Positions 23,713 to 33,660 of a DNA stretch of 64,000 bases are shown here, piece after piece. Within the stretch, counting starts at the first letter, position 1. Each line of letters starts with the position of its first letter. The DNA comes from Taenia hydatigena (taxonomy: Eukaryota > Platyhelminthes > Cestoda > Cyclophyllidea > Taeniidae): contig JADWOT020001202.1 in NCBI GenBank assembly GCA_036345935.2, forward strand, positions 148,329 to 212,328, in the 5' to 3' direction. Made by a program: the position numbers and the translations under genes. Below the pieces are notes generated by a model. That model worked only from the letters and a program-made list of their open reading frames with translations, ran no database searches and was not told the origin of the DNA.

Positions 23713-26700
23713 GTAAGTGATCATCTCTCCTCCTACTAGATTCATCGGGTTCGCCAACCGACTCCCTATCTTCCTCTACCTCCAGCGCATCGGTCACCAC
23801 ATTACGTCCCAGGGCATTAGATATCTCGAAAAGATCCACCGCCAATTTCCGCGCAGCCTCACCCTCTGACATCATGGCTGAGAAGACGCAATGAATGGCG
23901 AATCGCGACGAATCAATTGGACCCTCATCTGCTATTTTCATCGTCCCCGTTTTGTTTTTCCAAGTCGTAGTGGCTCAGTGATGCATATAATATGTATACG
24001 CGCATGTTGCTTTTACCCTTGACATGAGATCTTCAGTTTGCATCACTGAGACACTGCAGCTTGGAAAACCAACACGCATTGATTCGCAAGCTTAGCCTTG
24101 CAAGACTGGCAATGGAAATAGCAGATAATAGTCCGTTCCATCCTTCCGATAACGAAGAGCTTCCAAATCTTTCTCAAAAGAAGTGAAAGATGGTTGGAAA
24201 AGAGTGGTTTGCCCAAGTCCTTGTCTACCTACACCCGTGGGCGATATACTGAAACAGGGCAGTAGCAGGACGCGGTGTTGTAAAGGTCTCGACTTAACAT
24301 GAAATACTCGGGACATGGTTCACCAAATCTGGAACACAGAGATGTTTGCAAATTTTAACGCCACTTCGAGTGGCGAATCGGCAATGTTGTCTTGTTTGTC
24401 ATATTGTGTCTTAAATGTTTGGAAGGTGCTTTTACAAATAAATTGCTAAGCTTACCCGTTGTAGAAAAGTTTTGATTTTTCTCGTAAGAGACAAACCTCT
24501 AAATCATATTTTACCGAGTACGAATTTGCGATCCAAAGCCATTTGAGCGAATTTTCCTACCTATGATGATACGTCTGCACAAATTGGAGGATAACAAGAT
24601 CTACTACCAAGCACATTATGCAATCTTGATCAAATGTTTACCGTTTAATGCGTTTCTTCTTTTTAAAATCACGCTGAATAGGGTAGGACTCGATGTATCC
24701 TAATGCGTGAATTTATCGACCATAATTATCTCAAGCGTATCACATTGGTACTTTTTTTCTGATCCGAGAAAACTTGATCAATCAACCGCCGTAAGCAATA
24801 ATTTCTCAGTGTTCGTAAGCAACGGTATTTATTTGTTTGGTTTAGATTGACCTTGTCTTTGAAATAATCGTTCCATAACCTGTTCCTTACTAGACTGGAT
24901 CGGGAGGTTTTTAAAGTTAGTACAGTCGGTGATGTTCCATTCGTGGTGGTGGTGAAGCACAAGACCACGGAGGAATGCTTGCTGATTATCTACAATACGA
25001 CTTTATCTGATAGCTACACGGTATGCAAATGCTACTTAATTTGAATTCGGTAGGTGAGCAGAACATTTGTTTTTGGCGATTTCTGCCCCTCCGAACTGCG
25101 TCTCATTTGTTGTCACTAGTAAAAATATGTGTGCATTATCATCACATCGCAAAATTACTTTCGTGAATGCGTAGCGGGTGCTGTAATTTATAAGTAGGCT
25201 TTGCAAGTATCTACACCTGATAGAAGTTGATTGCCATGGCTAACTTGAAGGCTAAAACGAAAAAATACAGTTCTTTTATCGAAATATGGTTACGAAATTC
25301 TCATTTCCATTGACTTCTAGCCTCTCAAGAAGCAGTCTACTTATTTCTTTTAGTGGAACGTTTTGCTTAGTCGCGAATCACAATTCATCCTGGTGTATTT
25401 GCTTAGATCGAGGCACTGGATATCTGCCAAGGTGGGAAACGTGCGTCTTTGGCAATCGCTGTGCTGACCAGAAAACAATCATTAGAGCTTTCTTTCCAAG
25501 TTTGACCTCCCAAGCGATTTGCTTAAATCTCTTCTGAGGTCCGACGTACAAGTTTTTTTCCGTTCCCACCGAGGCAATGGTTGAACGTAAATATCTTTCA
25601 AAATCATAAGTTTCTTTACAATTTGTGATAATCGGAGCACTGTGCAGAGGTAGCATATTTAAAAGAGAATGATTTCCCTCTTCTTTAAATAAACGAAATT
25701 GTTTATCTGACGAGATGAGTGTTTTGGTTATTCTAGTTGATCCACCGTGTGATGTCTACGGAAAGTTGGAGCTGAAGTCACCCAAGACTGCTCGTCTCAT
25801 CGTCACATTCCGTCCGCCAGCTTCACATCCTCGTTTAATCCGTCGCTTCACCTTCGTTTTAGTCATATTATTGAGACAATTGTTTTCGATCTCGTAGACA
25901 ATAAAGTAAGTTTTTCGTCCTCCTTCCTTCCTACCTTCCCTTCCAAATTTCGACCCTTTCAGAATATTAATGTTTGCTAGCAACTTTGCGATACCTTACA
26001 TTCTACAGCTGCGGGTAGGACTTGATTCGATGGAGTAGCGCTGAACAGCAAGGGCTGAATTGTCAACTTCGATGAGTGTGCAATTGAAATAATAATGGCT
26101 CTTGTGCGTACTTCGTTTAAACTATAAAGTGTCTCCCTCCGCGCATTCCTGGTCATTCTTCTACACCGACCGAGGCCGAAACGAATGCTATGCCCTACTT
26201 CTTCATAAAGATGAGAAGGCATAGGCATGAATGTAGACCGAATTAGAGCACTATCCTAATGACGAATGAAGCTGTCAGGCTTACGGATTTGGTATTGTTT
26301 GAGGCGGTTTGGCGCATTACATCACCCTACAAACGCTGCTCTCATGATCATATCCCAAAAAGAAAAGAACCGGGCAGCACTCCTCGATTAGTGTGTGCAA
26401 CTCCTTCCTAATGACACATTTGTTAATTTGGGTAAAGAGGATGCTTTGATAAACCTTCTGCCTTGTGAGAATGCACGGATTTGGACATCATCTATAGTGT
26501 AAGACTTCTTATGCGCCCTGTTAGTCCTTAGATCTCCATTGAAGACACCATTGAGTAGGGGTGCCCTACTTAAAATTTGTTGTAAATTTACTGAAGCAAC
26601 GGCAAGGGAATGTTAGGCTGTCAGCTTAATTACCCAAATGTCAAGGGCGTCACACGAGACTCCTTTTAATCCTATGGCTACTAACACAGACGCGTTACAT

Positions 26701-29003
26701 CTGCATAATCTATTACTTGACTACTTTAGGATCTGTCTAAATACAGAAACAAAAATGTCATTGGGCATGACAAAGTTGCGCACTCTCAATACGAAGGGAC
26801 CATGCAATTCGAAGTTTGTCCAAAAGCTCTCTACGCGTACCCAGGCAACTACACTGTTACGGCATATACAAATGACCCTGCGAGCAGAAGAGCCATTCAC
26901 CCCATTACTATGCCCAAGTTTTGTGAGTGTCCTCATTTCGCCTCCTCTCATAACTTGACCTATGCTATTATATTTTATTGAGAGAAGAAAAATGAAACAT
27001 TTTGTTATCCTCTTTTCGAGTCGTCTTGCAGGCCTATTTTGAGGTATACGCCTCCTGGGATAGTGTAACAGTGAAATGGGACAGCCCACAGCTCTTTCCA
27101 ACTTCGTGCACGTATCTCGTGGACGGGGTTCCGTATGACAGGAATGCGAGCCGTGTGATACAGCAACCTCGACCCAACCAACAAAGAGTGACATTCCATA
27201 ACCTCTCCCCAGATGCCAAACATGGCATCAAATTATGATCCAACTGCACTGGTAGTGATCCCTTTTGGACCCACCTAGGTGACGTTGAAACCAACGCTGG
27301 AGGTAAAGACGGTCAGACACAAGTATTAGCGTATATTTTGTAATGGCGGCTACTTTATTGTTAACTTGCTATTTCCTCCTAAGTACCGGGAGTTCCGAGG
27401 GATAGAAAATTGCCACAAAATGGGTTAAAATCGGCGAAGCTGACATGGAATCCACCACTTAAACTGCCTGCCAAGCACCCTTATTACGAGTGGAATTGTG
27501 GGCTCAAAAATAGCTATGTCAGAATGAGGGGCAAAACGGAGGACACGCATACGGTTTTGACGAATGTTGGGCCGGGACTTTTGTCATGCACAGTGCAAGC
27601 AGTCATGAAGACAAAGAGACACATGGATAACTACGGAACTCCAAGCTCTCTTGTCGAGCTACACATTGATTCTGCAGGTAAGAACCATGTGTCTTCGTAA
27701 GTAAAAGCATAGAATTCAGAAGTCTTCTTTCCTAAGGCATGCGAAACTATATGCAGCACTGAAAGGTGTGGATGGATGGTAGGGTTAGTGCAAAATGAAT
27801 GAAGGGATGTAGATTGCAATGATAATAATAATTGTTATTATTTTCCACCCACGACTGCTAAAATTTTTGCGTTTCTTGCCAGTCTCTCATCAGAGTATGG
27901 TGCATCCACCAGCACCTCCACCACGCCCACTGCTGTGTCAACCAGCGTTCCGAAGGGGAAGGAGGAGGTAGCAGTAGAGAAGAGAACAGAAGCAGCCTCC
28001 ATCACCACACAACGTAAGACGTGCTGTGATTAGCCTAAGCTGTCTCCTCTCCTGACAACTGACTGAAGAATTACCAGTTGTGTTTGTCACTTTGAACGGC
28101 TCAGATTCCAGTGCTCTGGGAAAAGTACAAATTGATCCAAATTATAAAATCCCGAGTCAACTCTTAGAATGTCAAGGCTGTTGATGTATAGAGTCATAAC
28201 CATTTTTGGCCCTACCAGGCTAAAGTCGCCTTCGAGTGCCAAGAAGATTAGCCAATGAAATGTTGGCACGAATCTCATTAACCAATGAGAATGCTGTTTT
28301 TGATTATTTCAGAACCAGTGCCTCCTGAGACCACCCACTCAACTCTTTCAACAGCTGTTAAAGCCGGTAAGTTTTTGGACTTCCTATGTTAACCTCATCA
28401 GCTGAGCGATAATTTGATCCCAATGCCACAGCCTTTTAATTTGGCAAGGCTTATAGGAATTGGACGTTCTTGTTAGCCTTCACAAATTTTAGCCTAAATG
28501 CAGTAAAACCTTTAAGATATTTGAACAGTTTGGCAGAATCGGTTAGGTCTTCTAGTGTTTTTGCTGAATTACTAAAGCTTTACTGACGCTAATCGGTGAA
28601 GGTTTGCTTCGAATAGACGCTAATACTTCGCAAACTGTCGAACCATTTGACCATAAGTACTCAACCCTTCTTACGGGGCAATCAACTAAGGGTAAGTTTG
28701 GCCTTCCGTATGAATGCATCCAAATGAAATGCCACTGACCTAAGGAGACAGTTTTGAATGCTTAAAGGACATGTGAATACTACGACTGTGATGCGCGCTG
28801 TCTTCGGGTGCTTGGGAGGTTTCCTTCTAGTCGCTATTCTTGGGCTAATTTTGCAGAAATGGCGCCGGAAAAACGCAAACAAAATGTTTGAGTGGGTTGT
28901 CAGCTACAACTTTGCTTATTTGTTTAACAGGTCTTTTACCTTTTTATTTGCACTTCTTTTCAGAGATCCCCTTCCTGCTGACCTACCGTCGTTCTACTCG
29001 TAG
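23523..29003 (+). CDS. Multi-exon cell-surface protein with fibronectin III domains, mucin-like stalk and one transmembrane helix (3' part)
   Basis: Ten exons join with matching phases: 23523-23712, 24894-25020, 26730-26922, 27021-27302, 27384-27677, 27894-28013, 28313-28366, 28602-28691, 28768-28885, 28964-29003. Order of parts: a Pro/Ser/Thr-rich segment; a beta-rich domain of about 105 residues; two fibronectin III domains; a Ser/Thr/Pro stalk; a transmembrane helix with a basic stop-transfer; a short tail and TAG. It is predicted as a type I plasma-membrane protein; the signal peptide is not in view. Almost all introns from 26923 onward are phase 1, as usual for shuffled extracellular domains. 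Fibronectin III glycoproteins of parasite surfaces would be similar in layout, but the family is not identified. An in-frame TGA (27236-27238) interrupts the first fibronectin III domain. Confidence 0.75.
23956..24068. repeat. Imperfect inverted repeat, 30-bp arms
   Basis: 23956-23985 (TTTTCCAAGTCGTAGTGGCT and on) pairs with 24039-24068 (ending CAGCTTGGAAAA), 26 of 30 positions matching, separated by 53 bp. It lies in the first intron of the fibronectin III gene. It may be a small foldback element or a chance remnant; no target-site duplication is evident. Confidence 0.7.
24894..25020 (+). CDS. Exon 2 of the fibronectin III gene: start of a beta-rich domain
   Basis: Acceptor GTTCCTTACTAG, donor TACACG|GTATGC, phase 2 to 0, 42 codons. 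It reads LDREVFKVSTVGDVPFVVVV, then KHKTTEECLLIIYNTTLSDS. The alternating hydrophobic pattern with one Cys and an N-glycosylation site (NTT) fits the first half of an extracellular beta-sandwich. It joins exon 3 exactly in phase. Confidence 0.65.
26730..26922 (+). CDS. Exon 3 of the fibronectin III gene: second half of the beta-rich domain
   Basis: Acceptor TTGACTACTTTAG, donor TTTT|GTGAGTG, phase 0 to 1, 64 codons. It reads KVAHSQYEGTMQFEVCPKAL, then YAYPGNYTVTAYTNDPASRR. The Y-P-G-N-Y-T-V-T segment is like the last strands of PKD or immunoglobulin-type domains, and NYT is a glycosylation site. With exon 2 this makes one domain containing two cysteines. The exact fold is not identified. Confidence 0.7.
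27021..27302 (+). CDS. Exon 4: fibronectin III domain with an in-frame TGA
   Basis: Acceptor GTTATCCTCTTTTCGAG, donor GCTGGAG|GTAAAG, phase 1 to 1, 94 codons. The sequence SWDSVTVKWDSP, then SCTYLVDGVPYDRNASRV, then VTFHNLSPDAKHGIKL follows the fibronectin III plan (Trp in strand B, Tyr in C, the N-L-S-P turn before strand F). Codon 73 is TGA (27236-27238). The same frame continues with SNCTGSDPFWTHLGDVETNA to the donor. One sense codon in that place (for example CGA) would restore the domain's expected length. Confidence 0.7.
27384..27677 (+). CDS. Exon 5: second fibronectin III domain
   Basis: Acceptor TTTCCTCCTAAG, donor TCTGCAG|GTAAGAAC, phase 1 to 1, 98 codons. It begins PGVPRDRKLPQNGLKSAKLT, continues WNPPLKLPAKHPYYEWNCG, and ends NYGTPSSLVELHIDSA. 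The S-A-K-L-T-W-N-P-P motif is the classic B strand of fibronectin III. It is fully open, with two cysteines. One exon per domain with phase-1 borders is typical of this fold. Confidence 0.75.
27894..28013 (+). CDS. Exon 6: Ser/Thr-rich mucin-like stalk
   Basis: Acceptor CTTGCCAGTCTCTCATCAG, donor CACAAC|GTAAGACG, 120 nt, phase 1 to 1. It reads YGASTSTSTTPTAVSTSVP, then a charged stretch EEVAVEKRTEAASITTQ. It is likely O-glycosylated and extracellular. A multiple-of-three length makes it skippable. Confidence 0.7.
28313..28366 (+). CDS. Exon 7: 54-nt stalk microexon
   Basis: Acceptor TTTTTGATTATTTCAG, donor AAAGCCG|GTAAGTTT, phase 1 to 1. It reads PVPPETTHSTLSTAVKA, continuing the Pro/Thr/Ser-rich stalk. 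It is a symmetric cassette. Confidence 0.7.
28602..28691 (+). CDS. Exon 8: membrane-proximal stalk
   Basis: Donor ACTAAGG|GTAAGTTT is excellent. The acceptor is uncertain: GGTGAAG (28601) or CGAATAG (28616) both give phase 1 and the same frame, reading DANTSQTVEPFDHKYST, then LLTGQSTK. It would be 90 or 75 nt, symmetric either way. Confidence 0.6.
28768..28885 (+). CDS. Exon 9: transmembrane helix and stop-transfer
   Basis: The sequence NTTTVMRAVFGCLGG, then FLLVAILGLILQ forms a transmembrane segment of about 20 residues, followed by the basic KWRRKNANK expected on the cytoplasmic side. The acceptor CTTAAAG has a weak pyrimidine tract but is the only one that keeps phase 1. The donor is AAAAT|GTTTGAG, phase 2. 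Confidence 0.65.
28964..29003 (+). CDS. Exon 10: short cytoplasmic tail and stop
   Basis: A strong acceptor, TTTGCACTTCTTTTCAG, leads to DPLPADLPSFYS and TAG (29001-29003). The whole cytoplasmic tail is only about 20 residues, with no obvious signalling motif apart from one tyrosine. An ATTAAA lies 50 bp downstream. Confidence 0.7.
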
Positions 29004-29053
29004 GGAAGGTCCTTGACTGAAGTCTACAGTTCGTAGCTTCTGGCGAAAGGGCT

Positions 29054-29059
29054 ATTAAA
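29054..29059 (+). terminator. Possible polyadenylation signal ATTAAA
   Basis: The common variant signal ATTAAA lies 50 bp after the TAG of the fibronectin III gene. It is not confirmed by any downstream feature other than a T/G-containing stretch. Confidence 0.35.
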
Positions 29060-29106
29060 AATTTGTACCCATAGATAGAGAGTAGCCATTTTTGACTTCG
29101 TAAAAC

Positions 29107-29658
29107 TTAAAGTGTGCTCTGCGTATCCCCCATCTGTTCTCTTTTCACCTCAGCTTGAGGTTTTGTGAATCCCATGTGCCCGATTATTGCTACATCAAAA
29201 CGCACATTTCTTATGGTGAGCATTATGTGAAAAAATTTGAGTGTTTGCATTCCGTTTATGTTTGAGCGAAGATTCTTCGCTGAAGTCAAAATGAGTAGTA
29301 TGGATGGCACATGCTGTTGACGTAGGCAAAAACTCAAAGCCGTGTTGTAGAGCGAAGCACAATGTGCAGAGACTGAACCGTTATTGCAGTGCAACGCATA
29401 GTAGAGCAAGCTGTCAGACAAATCACTGCATTCAAAACAGTCATGGCAAAATTTTATTTTTTTTATCATTTGCGATTGAAATTTTTTAAAGCGTGTGAAA
29501 TTCCCTAGTTCGATTAAATCATTATTACAAGCTATAGCATAATTATACTTTAGGATACACCAAAATGTCCGTAAAGATAGCACAAAATTGCTTGTTTTTT
29601 GGGTCAGCTTATTGTGAATTCCAGGTTCAATTGGTTTTGAGGGTGTACAGGCTACCAA
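29107..29658 (-). CDS. Longest open frame of the window (183 codons), unassigned
   Basis: The longest uninterrupted frame here, antisense and just 3' of the fibronectin III gene. It has no motif that I recognise, no clear splice sites and an unremarkable composition (Cys- and Asn-rich: CHDCFECSDLSDSLLYY). For DNA of this AT content one such frame in 64 kb is only mildly surprising. It may be chance or a remnant of a mobile element. Confidence 0.2.
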   Translation of the reverse strand: MVACTPSKPIEPGIHNKLTQKTSNFVLSLRTFWCILKYNYAIACNNDLIELGNFTRFKKFQSQMIKKIKFCHDCFECSDLSDSLLYYALHCNNGSVSAHCASLYNTALSFCLRQQHVPSILLILTSAKNLRSNINGMQTLKFFHIMLTIRNVRFDVAIIGHMGFTKPQAEVKREQMGDTQSTL

Positions 29659-31449
29659 CGGACCTAATGTGGCCTGGAGTCAACATCAAGCCTATTCACA
29701 CGATCTCCACAACATTTACTTCGGCAACCCTGGTGATGTCCGTTATTGACCACTTTGAACCCTCGCAGTCTGTTCACTTGGTTGGGCTTTTCGCATCTCG
29801 TTAAGGTCGAATTTATACTTCTTTCCTCCACGGTCATCCATCCACCAACCTTAGAACCCGATTGGCTCTGATTCGTCCATGAAGAAACGCAGCACTCGTC
29901 AAGATTTTGTGAGTGCTTTTCAACATCAACTACTTTCTTTAAGATCAAGAAATGCAAATGAAAACCTCTATAAGAACACTTTTTGTGTGACTATTACTTA
30001 TTCCTGTTGTTTAAGGATTACATCATCCAGCCATTCACTCTCTCTTATATGGCTAGAGAGAATACTGCTCTATATTCAGTGGTAGAAGTGCAAGTCGTGC
30101 AATGTCTTATAGAAATGTATCGCCACGGTGTCCGATTTACACGATGTGGAATATGATTGCTTAATTATGACTAGTAGAATTTTAGAGAAATCTAATGGCA
30201 ACAAGTCATACCAATCTTTTTGGATAATGGAAAAAAGGAAATTTTACTGAATGCATGTGACATAAGAAATTATCCTAATTTCTTAAATTGCCATTTCAAA
30301 TTAAACGCATGACACGGCCTCATGAATACGGTAGAAATCGTGCGGTCCTTTCTGAGAGGGTTATTACCAGGGCCCTTCGTAGCTGTTTGACTGCTTTGAT
30401 CATAATACCTTTTTAAGGGATATCAGCTGTGTGACAGGAATATACATGATAGGGGTTTTTCAGTTGGGCACAGTGCTACTTATTGGTTTCAGTAGCAGCA
30501 AAATATTTGGGGTGTAATGAAGGCTAATAAGCATCAAGCTCTACGTGAGGGTAACTCCATCGGTGCTGGACGGCATTTTTGAAGAGTCTCTGACGTCTTT
30601 ATAAACTAATATTAGTATTAGGATGTGCGTAGCTTTATTTTTTGACCTAAGTCAATTCCTGGGCATCGCAAAAATGGATCAAAATTGTGTCGAGCTGTTT
30701 CCTCAAATGCCTCAACACTGTTATATTGCGATACATGAGCTTCCCTAAAAGTTCTTAATGCATTCGCAATCCATTTGGCCTGTTGTTTTTTCAAAGAAGT
30801 GTCACTAGACAGTTGTAACGTTTCGTCTTATCACTTGGGGAAAATCTTGCACGGGTTTCGCGATTCCCTTTGCGTTGTTTCGCTTATTTGTCACAACTTT
30901 AACAAGTGGAGTGGCATTTGTCTTAATACATTGGTGACCAAAGGAGATTTGAAAGAACCTGCGCATATATCTTGACAGTTTTATCTTTTCTTACAAAAAT
31001 AAGCATTATATACATCAACCGCACCTAAACTGTCTAATATAAAACAGCCCCCTTCCCCTAAGGAAAGGAAAAACTGCTGAATTCGAGCTGCTGAGTCCTA
31101 ATAACAATCCATTCTTGATTAGAATTACAAGTAAGGGAGCAGTTGTGTATTTGTGCCAACGCAAATTTCTTTGCTAGAATGGGTCCCCCGCATATCGGGC
31201 ATGCCGAAATCGAAAGCTTTTTAAATTATAAGTACTACTTTTGGATAAGAAAGAGAAGAGGACAGCGCTACTTTATGACCTTGATGAAAGTATCCATGAA
31301 ATAATTCATGCGTCTGATTTCTAATTTGAATCAATGCTGGTCACAGGTGAATTGGATTGTTTAAGCGCCGTTATCATTCGGTTGATACAAGAAGTACTGC
31401 AAGTAATTGCTAAACAGAACAGGCTGCTACGTTCAAATTCTGATCAGCT
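29659..31449. other. No supportable gene
   Basis: Overlapping plus (29565-29804) and minus (29957-29664) frames look faintly coding, but neither has usable splice sites. The rest is AT-rich. Confidence 0.4.
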
Positions 31450-33010
31450 CTAGATCTAACCAGGTGGAATATAGAGCAGCTCTACATGCTTGTGTTGTAT
31501 TAGCCTTCTTTGCTTAAATTGCCCAGGCTTTACTTTTTTATCATCGCTGTCAAAGATCAACACAGCTGAGTACAAATTTGAACAAATTCAAATGGAAACC
31601 AAGAAAGCAGATTGCAGCTATATCCTTGTACATTCTCAGTTTTGCATAAAAATCATGCTGATTATATTTTGGTCATTACAAACTATCAGGAATTTTAAAA
31701 TGAAACTGCACGACGCAGGCACGGAGGTAAACTAACTTTTGAGTAATTAATTAACCAATTAGTGCTTGATTGAAATGAAAAATATGCCCAGTTTAGTAGT
31801 CACGCTTTCCTTGCTTGTCATCGTTTTACTGAAGATCTGCCTTTCTGTTACCTCAGCAAGCCAACAGCCTAATTCTTACTGAGATCATTTTCAGATCAAG
31901 ATGGAAAAACATGGATCGCAAAAAACACTAGGGCTAATTTGCTACTGTTACAGATTTATGGCCTTAAACGTGCACTAATCCAAACCTTTTATCAAAGTCA
32001 ACTAGCATTCAGCTCTTTTTTCGGGTGGTGAAACAGGGTGAGTGATTCTTTTGTGGTTGGATATTTTTGTCTTTTCGCCTCAAATGCTTAGAACTACAAT
32101 TCTTTGGCTGTCGAATAGCCAAAGCTAAGCAATGCGCCAGATGCGGTTTTAGGATGTGGCTGTTATAGCCATTCGTGTAAAGTGAACCTTGCTGTGCATT
32201 AATAATGAAAGTCTTGAGAATAAGTGGAGAGTCAAATTGTCCAGTGAACAGCTATGGCTAATTAGTACGGGAGAGTGATAATAAGAAATTGTGAATTACA
32301 AATATTCTTACCTGAGTTGTATGCAAAGCAGTGGCAATGGCGGGATCCTGATTCCGAATCGCTTGTTATAATGACTCATGCTCGGTAAATTGTGCTCAAG
32401 TCGGACGAGATACAGTCTTGTGGAATTCAGGACCAGGTGTTTTACTTTTACCAAATAATGCCTGGTAATTGGGCTTTTTTATTCTAAGTATAGAGCTTGC
32501 TTTTACCATACCAACGGCATTTTAATGCAGTAGAGTAAAGCAAATACCGCCATTTACATTGAAAACAATGCAAAATTATTTAACTCAAAACTTGCTTTAC
32601 TTTCACATGCATGACCAAACAAGTAAGATCAGAAAATTTTTTGAGCAAGAATTTGCTTCAACTCATATGTGCAACCGTATTTAGTAAAATTTTTATTTGT
32701 TAACATTTTTAATCGCTTTTGCCTTTAGAACGATGTTACGACAGCGTCTTTTATCCATCCTTTTAAACATCACCCCATTAAAATCAAGTGATGGATCTCC
32801 CGTACTTCATTACACACATCACTCACATTCTTGCTCATTTGACAATGCTATAGCGCATTGTAGGCACTCATTCGCACAAATCTCTACGTGTGATATAAAG
32901 TGACGCAAAAGGCGATCTTGGCTGCAATTGCATAAATAGCTATGGCGTCTATCGATGTGCTGTCGTTAGCATCAAGGTACTGAATACACGTGTTCTTTAA
33001 GAGATATGGC
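31450..33010. repeat. Old interspersed element, copy 1
   Basis: Several blocks are collinear with 57643-59110. Examples: GCAGCTCTACATGCTTGTGT against GCAGCTCTATATGCTTGTAT; CTTACCTGAGTTGTATGC (32308) against CATACCTAAGTTATATGT (58263); GCATTGTAGGCACT (32857) against GCATTCTAGACACT (58929); AAGGCGATCTTGG against AAGGCGATCTTCG; and TGAATACACGTGTTC against TGAACACACATGTTC. Identity in blocks is roughly 75% by eye. On the minus strand the 32.3-kb block reads RFGIRIPPLPLL where the other copy reads RIGSRILPLALP, so it may once have been coding. The element class is not known. Confidence 0.75.
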
Positions 33011-33636
33011 CCGCTTTGTATTTAATATCCAAACGACGAGGCGAAGGCACTATCTCCGCTGCATTCCCTAATGTTGAAGCGTAGATCATACGATCGATCA
33101 AAGTTTACTTAATGACGTTTTTGTGAGTGTATCAGTATCCTTTCAATACGCCTTCTTTCCCATCAGAAGTCACAATCTACAATAACTGAAATCAAACATC
33201 TCATAGATACAGTTACAACTTCATAACTGTGCCAACACGGAAACACTTTCGCCGCGGACGAAGTGCTTTTCCTTGAAAGTGAGTGCCTAGTCCACTAGCA
33301 GTGCTTATAAGCCTTATATTTTGAGATCCCTTCTCAGTGATAAAAAAACTTAATTCTGCTAAGTAAAGGCAGAATTTCGCTGCTGCAATTAGGAGCTAGT
33401 GGTAGGGCTTCTAAGTGGTAGCAGCGATTCAAGTTAAATTAGAAAAACTTGGCGGCAATAAGTCTTGTCTGTTATTCTGGTAAATATATTTTCATTTTGT
33501 TAGTTGCAATTAAGGACTGATACCCATTTACAGTGATCAAACTCAGAGCGTGCTCCCATAATTAAGCTTAGAGTCTTAAAATCATTAAGGTAATGCTAGT
33601 CTGTTAATAAACCTGCAGAAATGGTATTTGCTATAG

Positions 33637-33660
33637 GGCACTGAAAGAGATGTAAAAGAG
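33637..33660 (+). CDS. Candidate 24-nt microexon (phase 0 to 0)
   Basis: TATTTGCTATAG precedes and AAAGAG|GTGAGTGC follows. The only open frame is GTERDVKE. Splice sites are good, but eight codons carry little evidence. If real, it belongs to a plus-strand gene with long introns. Confidence 0.2.

Noticed and set aside
26721..27194. Minus-strand frame of 157 codons
   Set aside because: It is the antisense shadow of fibronectin III gene exons 3 and 4, which have better splice and domain evidence.
32312..32347. Minus-strand 36-nt microexon with a perfect donor (CAACTCAG|GTAAGAAT) reading DPAIATALHTTQ
   Set aside because: It falls inside a repeat block shared with 58263-58375, where the donor is not kept and the better conserved frame is a different one, so it is more likely part of an old element.
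33637..33660. Treating every splice-bounded microexon as part of one named gene
   Set aside because: Phases do not chain all the way to 49307, so only separate low-confidence entries are justified.
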